Made by a program: the position numbers and the translations under genes. Positions 32,510 through 44,000 of a DNA stretch of 64,000 nt are shown piece by piece (position 1 is the first letter of the stretch; the number at the start of each line of letters is the position of its first letter). Origin of the DNA: Rhynchopus sp. YZ270_cl-10 (Eukaryota > Euglenozoa > Diplonemea > Diplonemida > Diplonemidae); NCBI GenBank assembly GCA_964035575.1, contig OZ037932.1, positions 868,001 to 932,000 of the forward strand. Direction: 5' to 3'. The notes beneath the pieces are model-generated. The model made no database searches. It saw only the letters and a program-made list of their open reading frames with translations, and was not told the origin of the DNA.

Positions 32510-33123
32510 CATACCACCACCCCCCTCCCTATCTCTCCAACCCCACCCTCCCTAATCCAACCTCCTCCAACTACACACAAACTCATCCCCCTTACACCCC
32601 ACAAAACAAAACATGTACCGGTACAGCAGCACCAACAACAACAACATCAGCAGCAACAACAGCAGAGGCACCTAATACGACAGCAACAACAACAACATCA
32701 CCAGCAGCAACAACAGCAGCATCAACAGCAGTGGCCGCTTACACGACAACAACAACAGCAACATCACCAGCAGCATCAACAGCAGCAACGACAGCTACAA
32801 CAACAACGGCAACAGCAACAACAACAACGACAACATCACCAGCAGCAGCAACAGCAACAGCACCAACAACTGCACCAACAGCTGCAACCATCTGAGGGAC
32901 GACGCCACCTCCTACACCTGAGACGTCTACTTCTCCTGAGGTGCGGCGACGTAGAGCAGAACCCCGGACCAGAGGAAGCCCTGAAGCTGATCAGCTTCAA
33001 CTGCAACGGGCTGACCGAGCAACGGGAAGAGGAGCTGCAGGAGTTACTGAACTCGGAGCACTTCGATGTGGTGGCTCTGCAGGAGCTGAAGGAGGCGCAG
33101 ACAGCACTGCCCGCGTTCCCGGG
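32510..33123 (+). CDS. LINE ORF2 segment 1: Gln/His tract, 2A peptide and start of the endonuclease
   Basis: The frame of the 2A peptide is open from here, and also far upstream through ORF1, but contains no Met between 32510 and the 2A. About 85 residues of Gln with His and Arg (CAG/CAA repeats, 32621-32890) lead into LRRLLLLRCGDVEQNPGP. The last part is a canonical 2A sequence, with separation expected between Gly and Pro (32968/32969). The endonuclease starts at once: LISFNCNGL, then VVALQELKE, the Asn and Glu metal-site motifs of the apurinic-type family. The segment is cut at 33123 by the 17.8-kb insertion. Confidence 0.8.
32939..32971 (+). other. 2A ribosome-skipping peptide (RCGDVEQNPGP)
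   Basis: This matches the D-V/I-E-x-N-P-G-P signature exactly and is preceded by a Leu-rich helix, as in known 2A sequences. In L1Tc-type elements a 2A lies at the same place, just in front of the endonuclease. It would release the upstream Gln-rich peptide from the enzymes during translation. Confidence 0.9.
33117..33123. repeat. Target-site duplication TCCCGGG (left copy)
   Basis: The right copy is at 50949-50955. With one copy and the insertion removed, LINE codons TTC CCG GGC TAC ACC run on without a break. Confidence 0.85.
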
Positions 33124-36100
33124 CATGGCTAGGAGTGTGGCAGCCACACGTGGCAGCGTGGCTGCCACGTGGCTGCCACGTGGCAGCCACACAGGTGGTC
33201 AAAAAGCCAAAAAATAGATGTCCATTTTGAGACACTTTTGGTACCAACTTTTCCTTAGGGATTTTAACTTTTGTGTTAGCAAAAAAAGCAAAAAAGTTTG
33301 GTTGCTCTACGGTCAACCTGGAAATCTACTAACGTAGAGGACATGGCTAGGAGTGTGGCAGCCACACGTGGCAGCGTGGCTGCCACGTGGCTGCCACGTG
33401 GCAGCCACACAGGTGGTCAAAAAGCCAAAAAATAGATGTCCATTTTGAGACACTTTTGGTACCAACTTTTCCTTAGGGATTTTAACTTTTGTGTTAGCAA
33501 AAAAAGCAAAAAAGTTTGGTTGCTCTACGGTCAACCTGGAAATCTACTAACGTAGAGGACATGGCTAGGAGTGTGGCAGCCACACGTGGCAGCGTGGCTG
33601 CCACGTGGCTGCCACGTGGCAGCCACACAGGTGGTCAAAAAGCCAAAAAATAGATGTCCATTTTGAGACACTTTTGGTACCAACTTTTCCTTAGGGATTT
33701 TAACTTTTGTGTTAGCAAAAAAAGCAAAAAAGTTTGGTTGCTCTACGGTCAACCTGGAAATCTACTAACGTAGAGGACATGGCTAGGAGTGTGGCAGCCA
33801 CACGTGGCAGCGTGGCTGCCACGTGGCTGCCACGTGGCAGCCACACAGGTGGTCAAAAAGCCAAAAAATAGATGTCCATTTTGAGACACTTTTGGTACCA
33901 ACTTTTCCTTAGGGATTTTAACTTTTGTGTTAGCAAAAAAAGCAAAAAAGTTTGGTTGCTCTACGGTCAACCTGGAAATCTACTAACGTAGAGGACATGG
34001 CTAGGAGTGTGGCAGCCACACGTGGCAGCGTGGCTGCCACGTGGCTGCCACGTGGCAGCCACACAGGTGGTCAAAAAGCCAAAAAATAGATGTCCATTTT
34101 GAGACACTTTTGGTACCAACTTTTCCTTAGGGATTTTAACTTTTGTGTTAGCAAAAAAAGCAAAAAAGTTTGGTTGCTCTACGGTCAACCTGGAAATCTA
34201 CTAACGTAGAGGACATGGCTAGGAGTGTGGCAGCCACACGTGGCAGCGTGGCTGCCACGTGGCTGCCACGTGGCAGCCACACAGGTGGTCAAAAAGCCAA
34301 AAAATAGATGTCCATTTTGAGACACTTTTGGTACCAACTTTTCCTTAGGGATTTTAACTTTTGTGTTAGCAAAAAAAGCAAAAAAGTTTGGTTGCTCTAC
34401 GGTCAACCTGGAAATCTACTAACGTAGAGGACATGGCTAGGAGTGTGGCAGCCACACGTGGCAGCGTGGCTGCCACGTGGCTGCCACGTGGCAGCCACAC
34501 AGGTGGTCAAAAAGCCAAAAAATAGATGTCCATTTTGAGACACTTTTGGTACCAACTTTTCCTTAGGGATTTTAACTTTTGTGTTAGCAAAAAAAGCAAA
34601 AAAGTTTGGTTGCTCTACGGTCAACCTGGAAATCTACTAACGTAGAGGACATGGCTAGGAGTGTGGCAGCCACACGTGGCAGCGTGGCTGCCACGTGGCT
34701 GCCACGTGGCAGCCACACAGGTGGTCAAAAAGCCAAAAAATAGATGTCCATTTTGAGACACTTTTGGTACCAACTTTTCCTTAGGGATTTTAACTTTTGT
34801 GTTAGCAAAAAAAGCAAAAAAGTTTGGTTGCTCTACGGTCAACCTGGAAATCTACTAACGTAGAGGACATGGCTAGGAGTGTGGCAGCCACACGTGGCAG
34901 CGTGGCTGCCACGTGGCTGCCACGTGGCAGCCACACAGGTGGTCAAAAAGCCAAAAAATAGATGTCCATTTTGAGACACTTTTGGTACCAACTTTTCCTT
35001 AGGGATTTTAACTTTTGTGTTAGCAAAAAAAGCAAAAAAGTTTGGTTGCTCTACGGTCAACCTGGAAATCTACTAACGTAGAGGACATGGCTAGGAGTGT
35101 GGCAGCCACACGTGGCAGCGTGGCTGCCACGTGGCTGCCACGTGGCAGCCACACAGGTGGTCAAAAAGCCAAAAAATAGATGTCCATTTTGAGACACTTT
35201 TGGTACCAACTTTTCCTTAGGGATTTTAACTTTTGTGTTAGCAAAAAAAGCAAAAAAGTTTGGTTGCTCTACGGTCAACCTGGAAATCTACTAACGTAGA
35301 GGACATGGCTAGGAGTGTGGCAGCCACACGTGGCAGCGTGGCTGCCACGTGGCTGCCACGTGGCAGCCACACAGGTGGTCAAAAAGCCAAAAAATAGATG
35401 TCCATTTTGAGACACTTTTGGTACCAACTTTTCCTTAGGGATTTTAACTTTTGTGTTAGCAAAAAAAGCAAAAAAGTTTGGTTGCTCTACGGTCAACCTG
35501 GAAATCTACTAACGTAGAGGTCATGGCTAGGAGTGTGGCAGCCACACGTGGCAGCGTGGCTGCCACGTGGCTGCCACGTGGCAGCCACACAGGTGGTCAA
35601 AAAGCCAAAAAATAGATGTCCATTTTGAGACACTTTTGGTACCAACTTTTCCTTAGGGATTTTAACTTTTGTGTTAGCAAAAAAAGCAAAAAAGTTTGGT
35701 TGCTCTACGGTCAACCTGGAAATCTACTAACGTAGAGGTCATGGCTAGGAGTGTGGCAGCCACACGTGGCAGCGTGGCTGCCACGTGGCTGCCACGTGGC
35801 AGCCACACAGGTGGTCAAAAAGCCAAAAAATAGATGTCCATTTTGAGACACTTTTGGTACCAACTTTTCCTTAGGGATTTTAACTTTTGTGTTAGCAAAA
35901 AAAGCAAAAAAGTTTGGTTGCTCTACGGTCAACCTGGAAATCTACTAACGTAGAGGTCATGGCTAGGAGTGTGGCAGCCACACGTGGCAGCGTGGCTGCC
36001 ACGTGGCTGCCACGTGGCAGCCACACAGGTGGTCAAAAAGCCAAAAAATAGATGTCCATTTTGAGACACTTTTGGTACCAACTTTTCCTTAGGGATTTTA

Positions 36101-38196
36101 ACTTTTGTGTTAGCAAAAAAAGCAAAAAAGTTTGGTTGCTCTACGGTCAACCTGGAAATCTACTAACGTAGAGGACATGGCTAGGAGTGTGGCAGCCACA
36201 CGTGGCAGCGTGGCTGCCACGTGGCTGCCACGTGGCAGCCACACAGGTGGTCAAAAAGCCAAAAAATAGATGTCCATTTTGAGACACTTTTGGTACCAAC
36301 TTTTCCTTAGGGATTTTAACTTTTGTGTTAGCAAAAAAAGCAAAAAAGTTTGGTTGCTCTACGGTCAACCTGGAAATCTACTAACGTAGAGGTCATGGCT
36401 AGGAGTGTGGCAGCCACACGTGGCAGCGTGGCTGCCACGTGGCTGCCACGTGGCAGCCACACAGGTGGTCAAAAAGCCAAAAAATAGATGTCCATTTTGA
36501 GACACTTTTGGTACCAACTTTTCCTTAGGGATTTTAACTTTTGTGTTAGCAAAAAAAGCAAAAAAGTTTGGTTGCTCTACGGTCAACCTGGAAATCTACT
36601 AACGTAGAGGACATGGCTAGGAGTGTGGCAGCCACACGTGGCAGCGTGGCTGCCACGTGGCTGCCACGTGGCAGCCACACAGGTGGTCAAAAAGCCAAAA
36701 AATAGATGTCCATTTTGAGACACTTTTGGTACCAACTTTTCCTTAGGGATTTTAACTTTTGTGTTAGCAAAAAAAGCAAAAAAGTTTGGTTGCTCTACGG
36801 TCAACCTGGAAATCTACTAACGTAGAGGTCATGGCTAGGAGTGTGGCAGCCACACGTGGCAGCGTGGCTGCCACGTGGCTGCCACGTGGCAGCCACACAG
36901 GTGGTCAAAAAGCCAAAAAATAGATGTCCATTTTGAGACACTTTTGGTACCAACTTTTCCTTAGGGATTTTAACTTTTGTGTTAGCAAAAAAAGCAAAAA
37001 AGTTTGGTTGCTCTACGGTCAACCTGGAAATCTACTAACGTAGAGGACATGGCTAGGAGTGTGGCAGCCACACGTGGCAGCGTGGCTGCCACGTGGCTGC
37101 CACGTGGCAGCCACACAGGTGGTCAAAAAGCCAAAAAATAGATGTCCATTTTGAGACACTTTTGGTACCAACTTTTCCTTAGGGATTTTAACTTTTGTGT
37201 TAGCAAAAAAAGCAAAAAAGTTTGGTTGCTCTACGGTCAACCTGGAAATCTACTAACGTAGAGGACATGGCTAGGAGTGTGGCAGCCACACGTGGCAGCG
37301 TGGCTGCCACGTGGCTGCCACGTGGCAGCCACACAGGTGGTCAAAAAGCCAAAAAATAGATGTCCATTTTGAGACACTTTTGGTACCAACTTTTCCTTAG
37401 GGATTTTAACTTTTGTGTTAGCAAAAAAAGCAAAAAAGTTTGGTTGCTCTACGGTCAACCTGGAAATCTACTAACGTAGAGGTCATGGCTAGGAGTGTGG
37501 CAGCCACACGTGGCAGCGTGGCTGCCACGTGGCTGCCACGTGGCAGCCACACAGGTGGTCAAAAAGCCAAAAAATAGATGTCCATTTTGAGACACTTTTG
37601 GTACCAACTTTTCCTTAGGGATTTTAACTTTTGTGTTAGCAAAAAAAGCAAAAAAGTTTGGTTGCTCTACGGTCAACCTGGAAATCTACTAACGTAGAGG
37701 ACATGGCTAGGAGTGTGGCAGCCACACGTGGCAGCGTGGCTGCCACGTGGCTGCCACGTGGCAGCCACACAGGTGGTCAAAAAGCCAAAAAATAGATGTC
37801 CATTTTGAGACACTTTTGGTACCAACTTTTCCTTAGGGATTTTAACTTTTGTGTTAGCAAAAAAAGCAAAAAAGTTTGGTTGCTCTACGGTCAACCTGGA
37901 AATCTACTAACGTAGAGGACATGGCTAGGAGTGTGGCAGCCACACGTGGCAGCGTGGCTGCCACGTGGCTGCCACGTGGCAGCCACACAGGTGGTCAAAA
38001 AGCCAAAAAATAGATGTCCATTTTGAGACACTTTTGGTACCAACTTTTCCTTAGGGATTTTAACTTTTGTGTTAGCAAAAAAAGCAAAAAAGTTTGGTTG
38101 CTCTACGGTCAACCTGGAAATCTACTAACGTAGAGGACATGGCTAGGAGTGTGGCAGCCACACGTGGCAGCGTGGCTGCCACGTGGCTGCCACGTG
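33124..38196 (+). repeat. 218-bp tandem array, left part (about 23 units)
   Basis: Each unit starts CATGGCTAGGAGTGTGGCAG, i.e. with the element's own terminal sequence, continues with a GTGGCTGCCACGTGGCAGCC palindrome, and ends TACTAACGTAGAGGA or TACTAACGTAGAGGT. Units appear identical except for that one A/T site, which points to very recent amplification or strong homogenisation. Confidence 0.97.
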
Positions 38197-38505
38197 CATG
38201 GCTCTAAGTCGGTAGAATCGACCAGATGGGCGGTTTTACCGTACGGGGGGGTCGACCTGCCGAAAAACTTGGCCAAAATCACATTTTTAAAAAATCAATT
38301 TTGGTTTTTTTTTTTCCTAGGGAAATTTTCCGTGTACTTAGCGAAATTTTCAAAAAATAGGTGGTTATTACCATGGCTCTAAGTCGGTAGAATCGACCAG
38401 ATGGGCGGTTTTACCGTACGGGGGGGTCGACCTGCCGAAAAACTTGGCCAAAATCACATTTTTAAAAAATCAATTTTGGTTTTTTTTTTTCCTAGGGAGA
38501 TTTTC

Positions 38506-38583
38506 CGTGGCTGGGCGCCGAAGGGCTACGGGCGGCTCCGCTTCGCTACGCTTTCGCCCTGCGCCCTTTGGCGCCCAGCCACG
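38506..38583. repeat. GC-rich hairpin
   Basis: Arms CGTGGCTGGGCGCC (38506-38519) and its exact inverse (38570-38583) enclose a second imperfect pair GAAGGGC/GCCCTTT. It interrupts the second tandem copy of the element's left end and may itself be a small insertion. Confidence 0.7.
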
Positions 38584-39259
38584 AAAAATTTTCCCACGGA
38601 AAAAGCAACGCGCTACGTACTTAAATCAGCAGTATAACTTGGTATCGCCAACAAGGGGAAGGGCACCGCTGTCTGGTCCACTTGGTCTCTTCAACATGAT
38701 GAGACTATGTACCAAAACCCGCACCTTGTGTGACTCTAGCTCACCCCTTTGGAGGTAGCAGTTCGCTACTTAACTGACGGCTTCCTAGATGGATCTTCGC
38801 AGTGACTAGCATGCACCTGTCATTAGTTTCGCCATGACCCCCCATCAAGAGTAGTGTCCTCTGCCTATTACCTGATGTCTTAGGGTACGCAAACTTAAGC
38901 GCTTTTCAGTGCACAGGCAATGTACTGTCCCGCAAACCCGGCACAGGGTATGACCAAATGGACCGTATTTTGGCTAAAATTTTGACTTGAACATTTTGTT
39001 CACAATTTGCCCAATCTGAGGTTTTCATGGGATTCTTTGCTCCATTTTATGACGTACCACACCCGATTTTGGGAAACCACTGTATTGATGTAGGCTTGTA
39101 CCCAGGTGTATTTTTTCTAGCTACCTCAGTACACAAGGTATGACCAAAATAGCCGTATTTTGGTTGAAAATTTGAGTTGAAAATTTTATTCATAATTTGC
39201 CCAATCTGAGGTTTTCATTGGATTCTTTGGGCCATTTTATGAGGTACCACGGCAAATTT

Positions 39260-40474
39260 CCTTAACACTCAGTGTTAAGGTCTTTAAGGTTGCTGATCAC
39301 CCCACCCTCCCCGCGCGGGGTGGGTTTCGGCCATTTTTTTTCAGGTCTCTAAACCTCCAAAGAGGTCAAAAAAGTGGATTCTTGGGAAGATAGGAGGTTT
39401 TTTTTAGGGTTTGCAAATGAGAAAGACCTCCAAACCCTGACAGACCCTGAAACGAGGGTGTCGCGAGTTAGCTATTTCCCTCCCTCCCGCCAGAGCCCGA
39501 GGGCGCCCTTGAGGGAGGTCAGGGCAGCCCGAGGGCCGAAGGCCCGAGGGCGCCCTGACCTCCCGAAAGGGCAGCCCGAGGGCCAAGGGAGGGAGGGATG
39601 TAGCTTTGTGACCCGAAGATCTCGTTTTCGACCCGAACTGCCTGCAAACAAGCGCTTTTGTGGTGTTTTGTGTACAAACACGTAGGTTTTTCGGCCCACA
39701 TGGGTACCATCGTTTGTGGCCTACGGACGCCCAAAAGCATGCGGATACGCTTTTCGAGTCGCAGAAACCAGGTTGTGGGCCGTTTTAAAAAGTTTTTGGC
39801 CGGTTTCAGTCACCAAAACGAACATTCTCTCGCGGGAATTTTTGGTGCTCTCAAGGGAATCCTCTTAGCTCTCAAGGGAATCCCTTGAGACCTCTGGAGG
39901 GTTACAAACCCCTTTTTTACACGTGTTTCTTAAGGGTTCTACAGGCAAAACAGGCGTTTTGGCCGAAAACCCGGTTTTTCAGGCAGGTAACCGGGTTTGC
40001 GGCTTGGAAAACGTGCCAGAGCGGTGTGAGAACCATGCGTGGGGGTTTGTAACCACTCGTTGCGTTGGTTGCGTTGCGTTCGCTACGTTGCGTACACATA
40101 GCTACGTGCACACCGGTTACGTTGTGTTGCATGCGTTGCGTTCGTTGTGTAGAGATCGTTATATACAGAGTGCAACGAACAGAGCGGTTGCGTTGCGTTG
40201 CTTGTGTTCGGTTGGTTACGTTCGTTGCGTTCCGATCGTTTCGTACACATCGGTTGCGTTGCGTTGCATGCGTTGCGTTCGGTGCGTTGCGTTGCTTCCG
40301 TGTCTTTGGTTCGAGACGTTACGTACCGAACGGTTGCGTTGCGTCAGTTGCATTCGTTCCGTACACATCATTCCGATCTGAACGCAAGAAACGTATCGCA
40401 TCGGTTGCGTTGGTTGGCTTGTGTGCGTTGCAAACCTTTCATACATCAACCACACCAGCCAGTGAGTGTTAAGG
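39260..40474 (+). mobile_element. GTTGCG-family element A, 1.2 kb, nested in element 2
   Basis: The ends are CCTTAACACTC and GAGTGTTAAGG, and the left end is itself a palindrome, CCTTAACACTCAGTGTTAAG(G). It shares with copy B (56549-57336) the ACAGGCGTTTTGGCC block, GGTAACCGGGTTTGCGGCTTG, GAACCATGCGTGGGGGTTTG and long CGTTGCGTT-type runs. An extra GC-rich hairpin (39513-39525 with 39552-39564) occurs only in this copy. No clear target duplication and no coding capacity. Confidence 0.7.
39513..39564. repeat. GC-rich double hairpin in element A
   Basis: Arms GGGAGGTCAGGGC and GCCCTGACCTCCC are exact inverses, enclosing a smaller GGGCC/GGCCC pair. Outer CCCTCCCTCCC and GGGAGGGAGGG tracts (39478-39490, 39586-39597) extend the pairing. 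Confidence 0.75.
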
Positions 40475-41022
40475 ATTGCCAAAAAAAACTAAATTTGGGC
40501 GAAAAAAAAAATTTTTTTTTCGTCAAAAATCGCCTTGTATAACCACTGTATTGGTGTAGGCTTGTACACAAAAGTGTGTTTTATGTAACCACAGATGGTC
40601 AAAACACCCGATTTTTGCGTTTTTTTGCAGTTTTTGGTGCCCAAAAACCCAGGTAAGGGGTCGAAATTTTCCCGAAAAAAAAAATTTTTTTTTTGAGATT
40701 TTTCGATTTTTTGCTAAGGTGCTGGCCCATACAAACTGTACAGGGTGGGTATTTTATACACAAAATAGCCGTGGAATAAATTCTAGATGCTCAAAACATC
40801 AAAATTCTGGCTTTATTTGCATTTTTGGTGCAGACATGTGCAAAAAAAAAATTTTTTTTTCTGTGGGAAAAATTTTGTGATGTCGAAAAAAAAAAATTTT
40901 TTTTTGACGGTAGACGGTAGGTGGTCGACCGACGGTAGGTCGACTTGTCGACTGTTTTGACGGTAGGGTCGACAAAGTCGACTCCAGAGTCGACAGCTAC
41001 CGACTTAGAGCCATGCCACGTG

Positions 41023-44000
41023 GCAGCCACACAGGTGGTCAAAAAGCCAAAAAATAGATGTCCATTTTGAGACACTTTTGGTACCAACTTTTCCTTAGGG
41101 ATTTTAACTTTTGTGTTAGCAAAAAAAGCAAAAAAGTTTGGTTGCTCTACGGTCAACCTGGAAATCTACTAACGTAGAGGACATGGCTAGGAGTGTGGCA
41201 GCCACACGTGGCAGCGTGGCTGCCACGTGGCTGCCACGTGGCAGCCACACAGGTGGTCAAAAAGCCAAAAAATAGATGTCCATTTTGAGACACTTTTGGT
41301 ACCAACTTTTCCTTAGGGATTTTAACTTTTGTGTTAGCAAAAAAAGCAAAAAAGTTTGGTTGCTCTACGGTCAACCTGGAAATCTACTAACGTAGAGGAC
41401 ATGGCTAGGAGTGTGGCAGCCACACGTGGCAGCGTGGCTGCCACGTGGCTGCCACGTGGCAGCCACACAGGTGGTCAAAAAGCCAAAAAATAGATGTCCA
41501 TTTTGAGACACTTTTGGTACCAACTTTTCCTTAGGGATTTTAACTTTTGTGTTAGCAAAAAAAGCAAAAAAGTTTGGTTGCTCTACGGTCAACCTGGAAA
41601 TCTACTAACGTAGAGGACATGGCTAGGAGTGTGGCAGCCACACGTGGCAGCGTGGCTGCCACGTGGCTGCCACGTGGCAGCCACACAGGTGGTCAAAAAG
41701 CCAAAAAATAGATGTCCATTTTGAGACACTTTTGGTACCAACTTTTCCTTAGGGATTTTAACTTTTGTGTTAGCAAAAAAAGCAAAAAAGTTTGGTTGCT
41801 CTACGGTCAACCTGGAAATCTACTAACGTAGAGGACATGGCTAGGAGTGTGGCAGCCACACGTGGCAGCGTGGCTGCCACGTGGCTGCCACGTGGCAGCC
41901 ACACAGGTGGTCAAAAAGCCAAAAAATAGATGTCCATTTTGAGACACTTTTGGTACCAACTTTTCCTTAGGGATTTTAACTTTTGTGTTAGCAAAAAAAG
42001 CAAAAAAGTTTGGTTGCTCTACGGTCAACCTGGAAATCTACTAACGTAGAGGTCATGGCTAGGAGTGTGGCAGCCACACGTGGCAGCGTGGCTGCCACGT
42101 GGCTGCCACGTGGCAGCCACACAGGTGGTCAAAAAGCCAAAAAATAGATGTCCATTTTGAGACACTTTTGGTACCAACTTTTCCTTAGGGATTTTAACTT
42201 TTGTGTTAGCAAAAAAAGCAAAAAAGTTTGGTTGCTCTACGGTCAACCTGGAAATCTACTAACGTAGAGGTCATGGCTAGGAGTGTGGCAGCCACACGTG
42301 GCAGCGTGGCTGCCACGTGGCTGCCACGTGGCAGCCACACAGGTGGTCAAAAAGCCAAAAAATAGATGTCCATTTTGAGACACTTTTGGTACCAACTTTT
42401 CCTTAGGGATTTTAACTTTTGTGTTAGCAAAAAAAGCAAAAAAGTTTGGTTGCTCTACGGTCAACCTGGAAATCTACTAACGTAGAGGTCATGGCTAGGA
42501 GTGTGGCAGCCACACGTGGCAGCGTGGCTGCCACGTGGCTGCCACGTGGCAGCCACACAGGTGGTCAAAAAGCCAAAAAATAGATGTCCATTTTGAGACA
42601 CTTTTGGTACCAACTTTTCCTTAGGGATTTTAACTTTTGTGTTAGCAAAAAAAGCAAAAAAGTTTGGTTGCTCTACGGTCAACCTGGAAATCTACTAACG
42701 TAGAGGACATGGCTAGGAGTGTGGCAGCCACACGTGGCAGCGTGGCTGCCACGTGGCTGCCACGTGGCAGCCACACAGGTGGTCAAAAAGCCAAAAAATA
42801 GATGTCCATTTTGAGACACTTTTGGTACCAACTTTTCCTTAGGGATTTTAACTTTTGTGTTAGCAAAAAAAGCAAAAAAGTTTGGTTGCTCTACGGTCAA
42901 CCTGGAAATCTACTAACGTAGAGGTCATGGCTAGGAGTGTGGCAGCCACACGTGGCAGCGTGGCTGCCACGTGGCTGCCACGTGGCAGCCACACAGGTGG
43001 TCAAAAAGCCAAAAAATAGATGTCCATTTTGAGACACTTTTGGTACCAACTTTTCCTTAGGGATTTTAACTTTTGTGTTAGCAAAAAAAGCAAAAAAGTT
43101 TGGTTGCTCTACGGTCAACCTGGAAATCTACTAACGTAGAGGACATGGCTAGGAGTGTGGCAGCCACACGTGGCAGCGTGGCTGCCACGTGGCTGCCACG
43201 TGGCAGCCACACAGGTGGTCAAAAAGCCAAAAAATAGATGTCCATTTTGAGACACTTTTGGTACCAACTTTTCCTTAGGGATTTTAACTTTTGTGTTAGC
43301 AAAAAAAGCAAAAAAGTTTGGTTGCTCTACGGTCAACCTGGAAATCTACTAACGTAGAGGACATGGCTAGGAGTGTGGCAGCCACACGTGGCAGCGTGGC
43401 TGCCACGTGGCTGCCACGTGGCAGCCACACAGGTGGTCAAAAAGCCAAAAAATAGATGTCCATTTTGAGACACTTTTGGTACCAACTTTTCCTTAGGGAT
43501 TTTAACTTTTGTGTTAGCAAAAAAAGCAAAAAAGTTTGGTTGCTCTACGGTCAACCTGGAAATCTACTAACGTAGAGGTCATGGCTAGGAGTGTGGCAGC
43601 CACACGTGGCAGCGTGGCTGCCACGTGGCTGCCACGTGGCAGCCACACAGGTGGTCAAAAAGCCAAAAAATAGATGTCCATTTTGAGACACTTTTGGTAC
43701 CAACTTTTCCTTAGGGATTTTAACTTTTGTGTTAGCAAAAAAAGCAAAAAAGTTTGGTTGCTCTACGGTCAACCTGGAAATCTACTAACGTAGAGGACAT
43801 GGCTAGGAGTGTGGCAGCCACACGTGGCAGCGTGGCTGCCACGTGGCTGCCACGTGGCAGCCACACAGGTGGTCAAAAAGCCAAAAAATAGATGTCCATT
43901 TTGAGACACTTTTGGTACCAACTTTTCCTTAGGGATTTTAACTTTTGTGTTAGCAAAAAAAGCAAAAAAGTTTGGTTGCTCTACGGTCAACCTGGAAATC

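Larger units (their letters stand above)
38197..41015. mobile_element. CATGGCT-family element 2, 2.8 kb, nested inside the array
   Basis: Perfect 19-bp inverted ends CATGGCTCTAAGTCGGTAG. The flanking duplication is CCACGTG (38190-38196 and 41016-41022), at the centre of the unit palindrome. The left 175 bp, with the TIR, are repeated in tandem at 38372. The interior holds GC-rich hairpins (38506-38583), two diverged copies of a GGTATGACCAAA block (38947 and 39139), a GTTGCG-family element (39260-40474) and A9T9 palindromes near 40505, 40680, 40850 and 40890. The right end has a cluster of GTCGAC sites. No transposase is seen. Confidence 0.9.
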
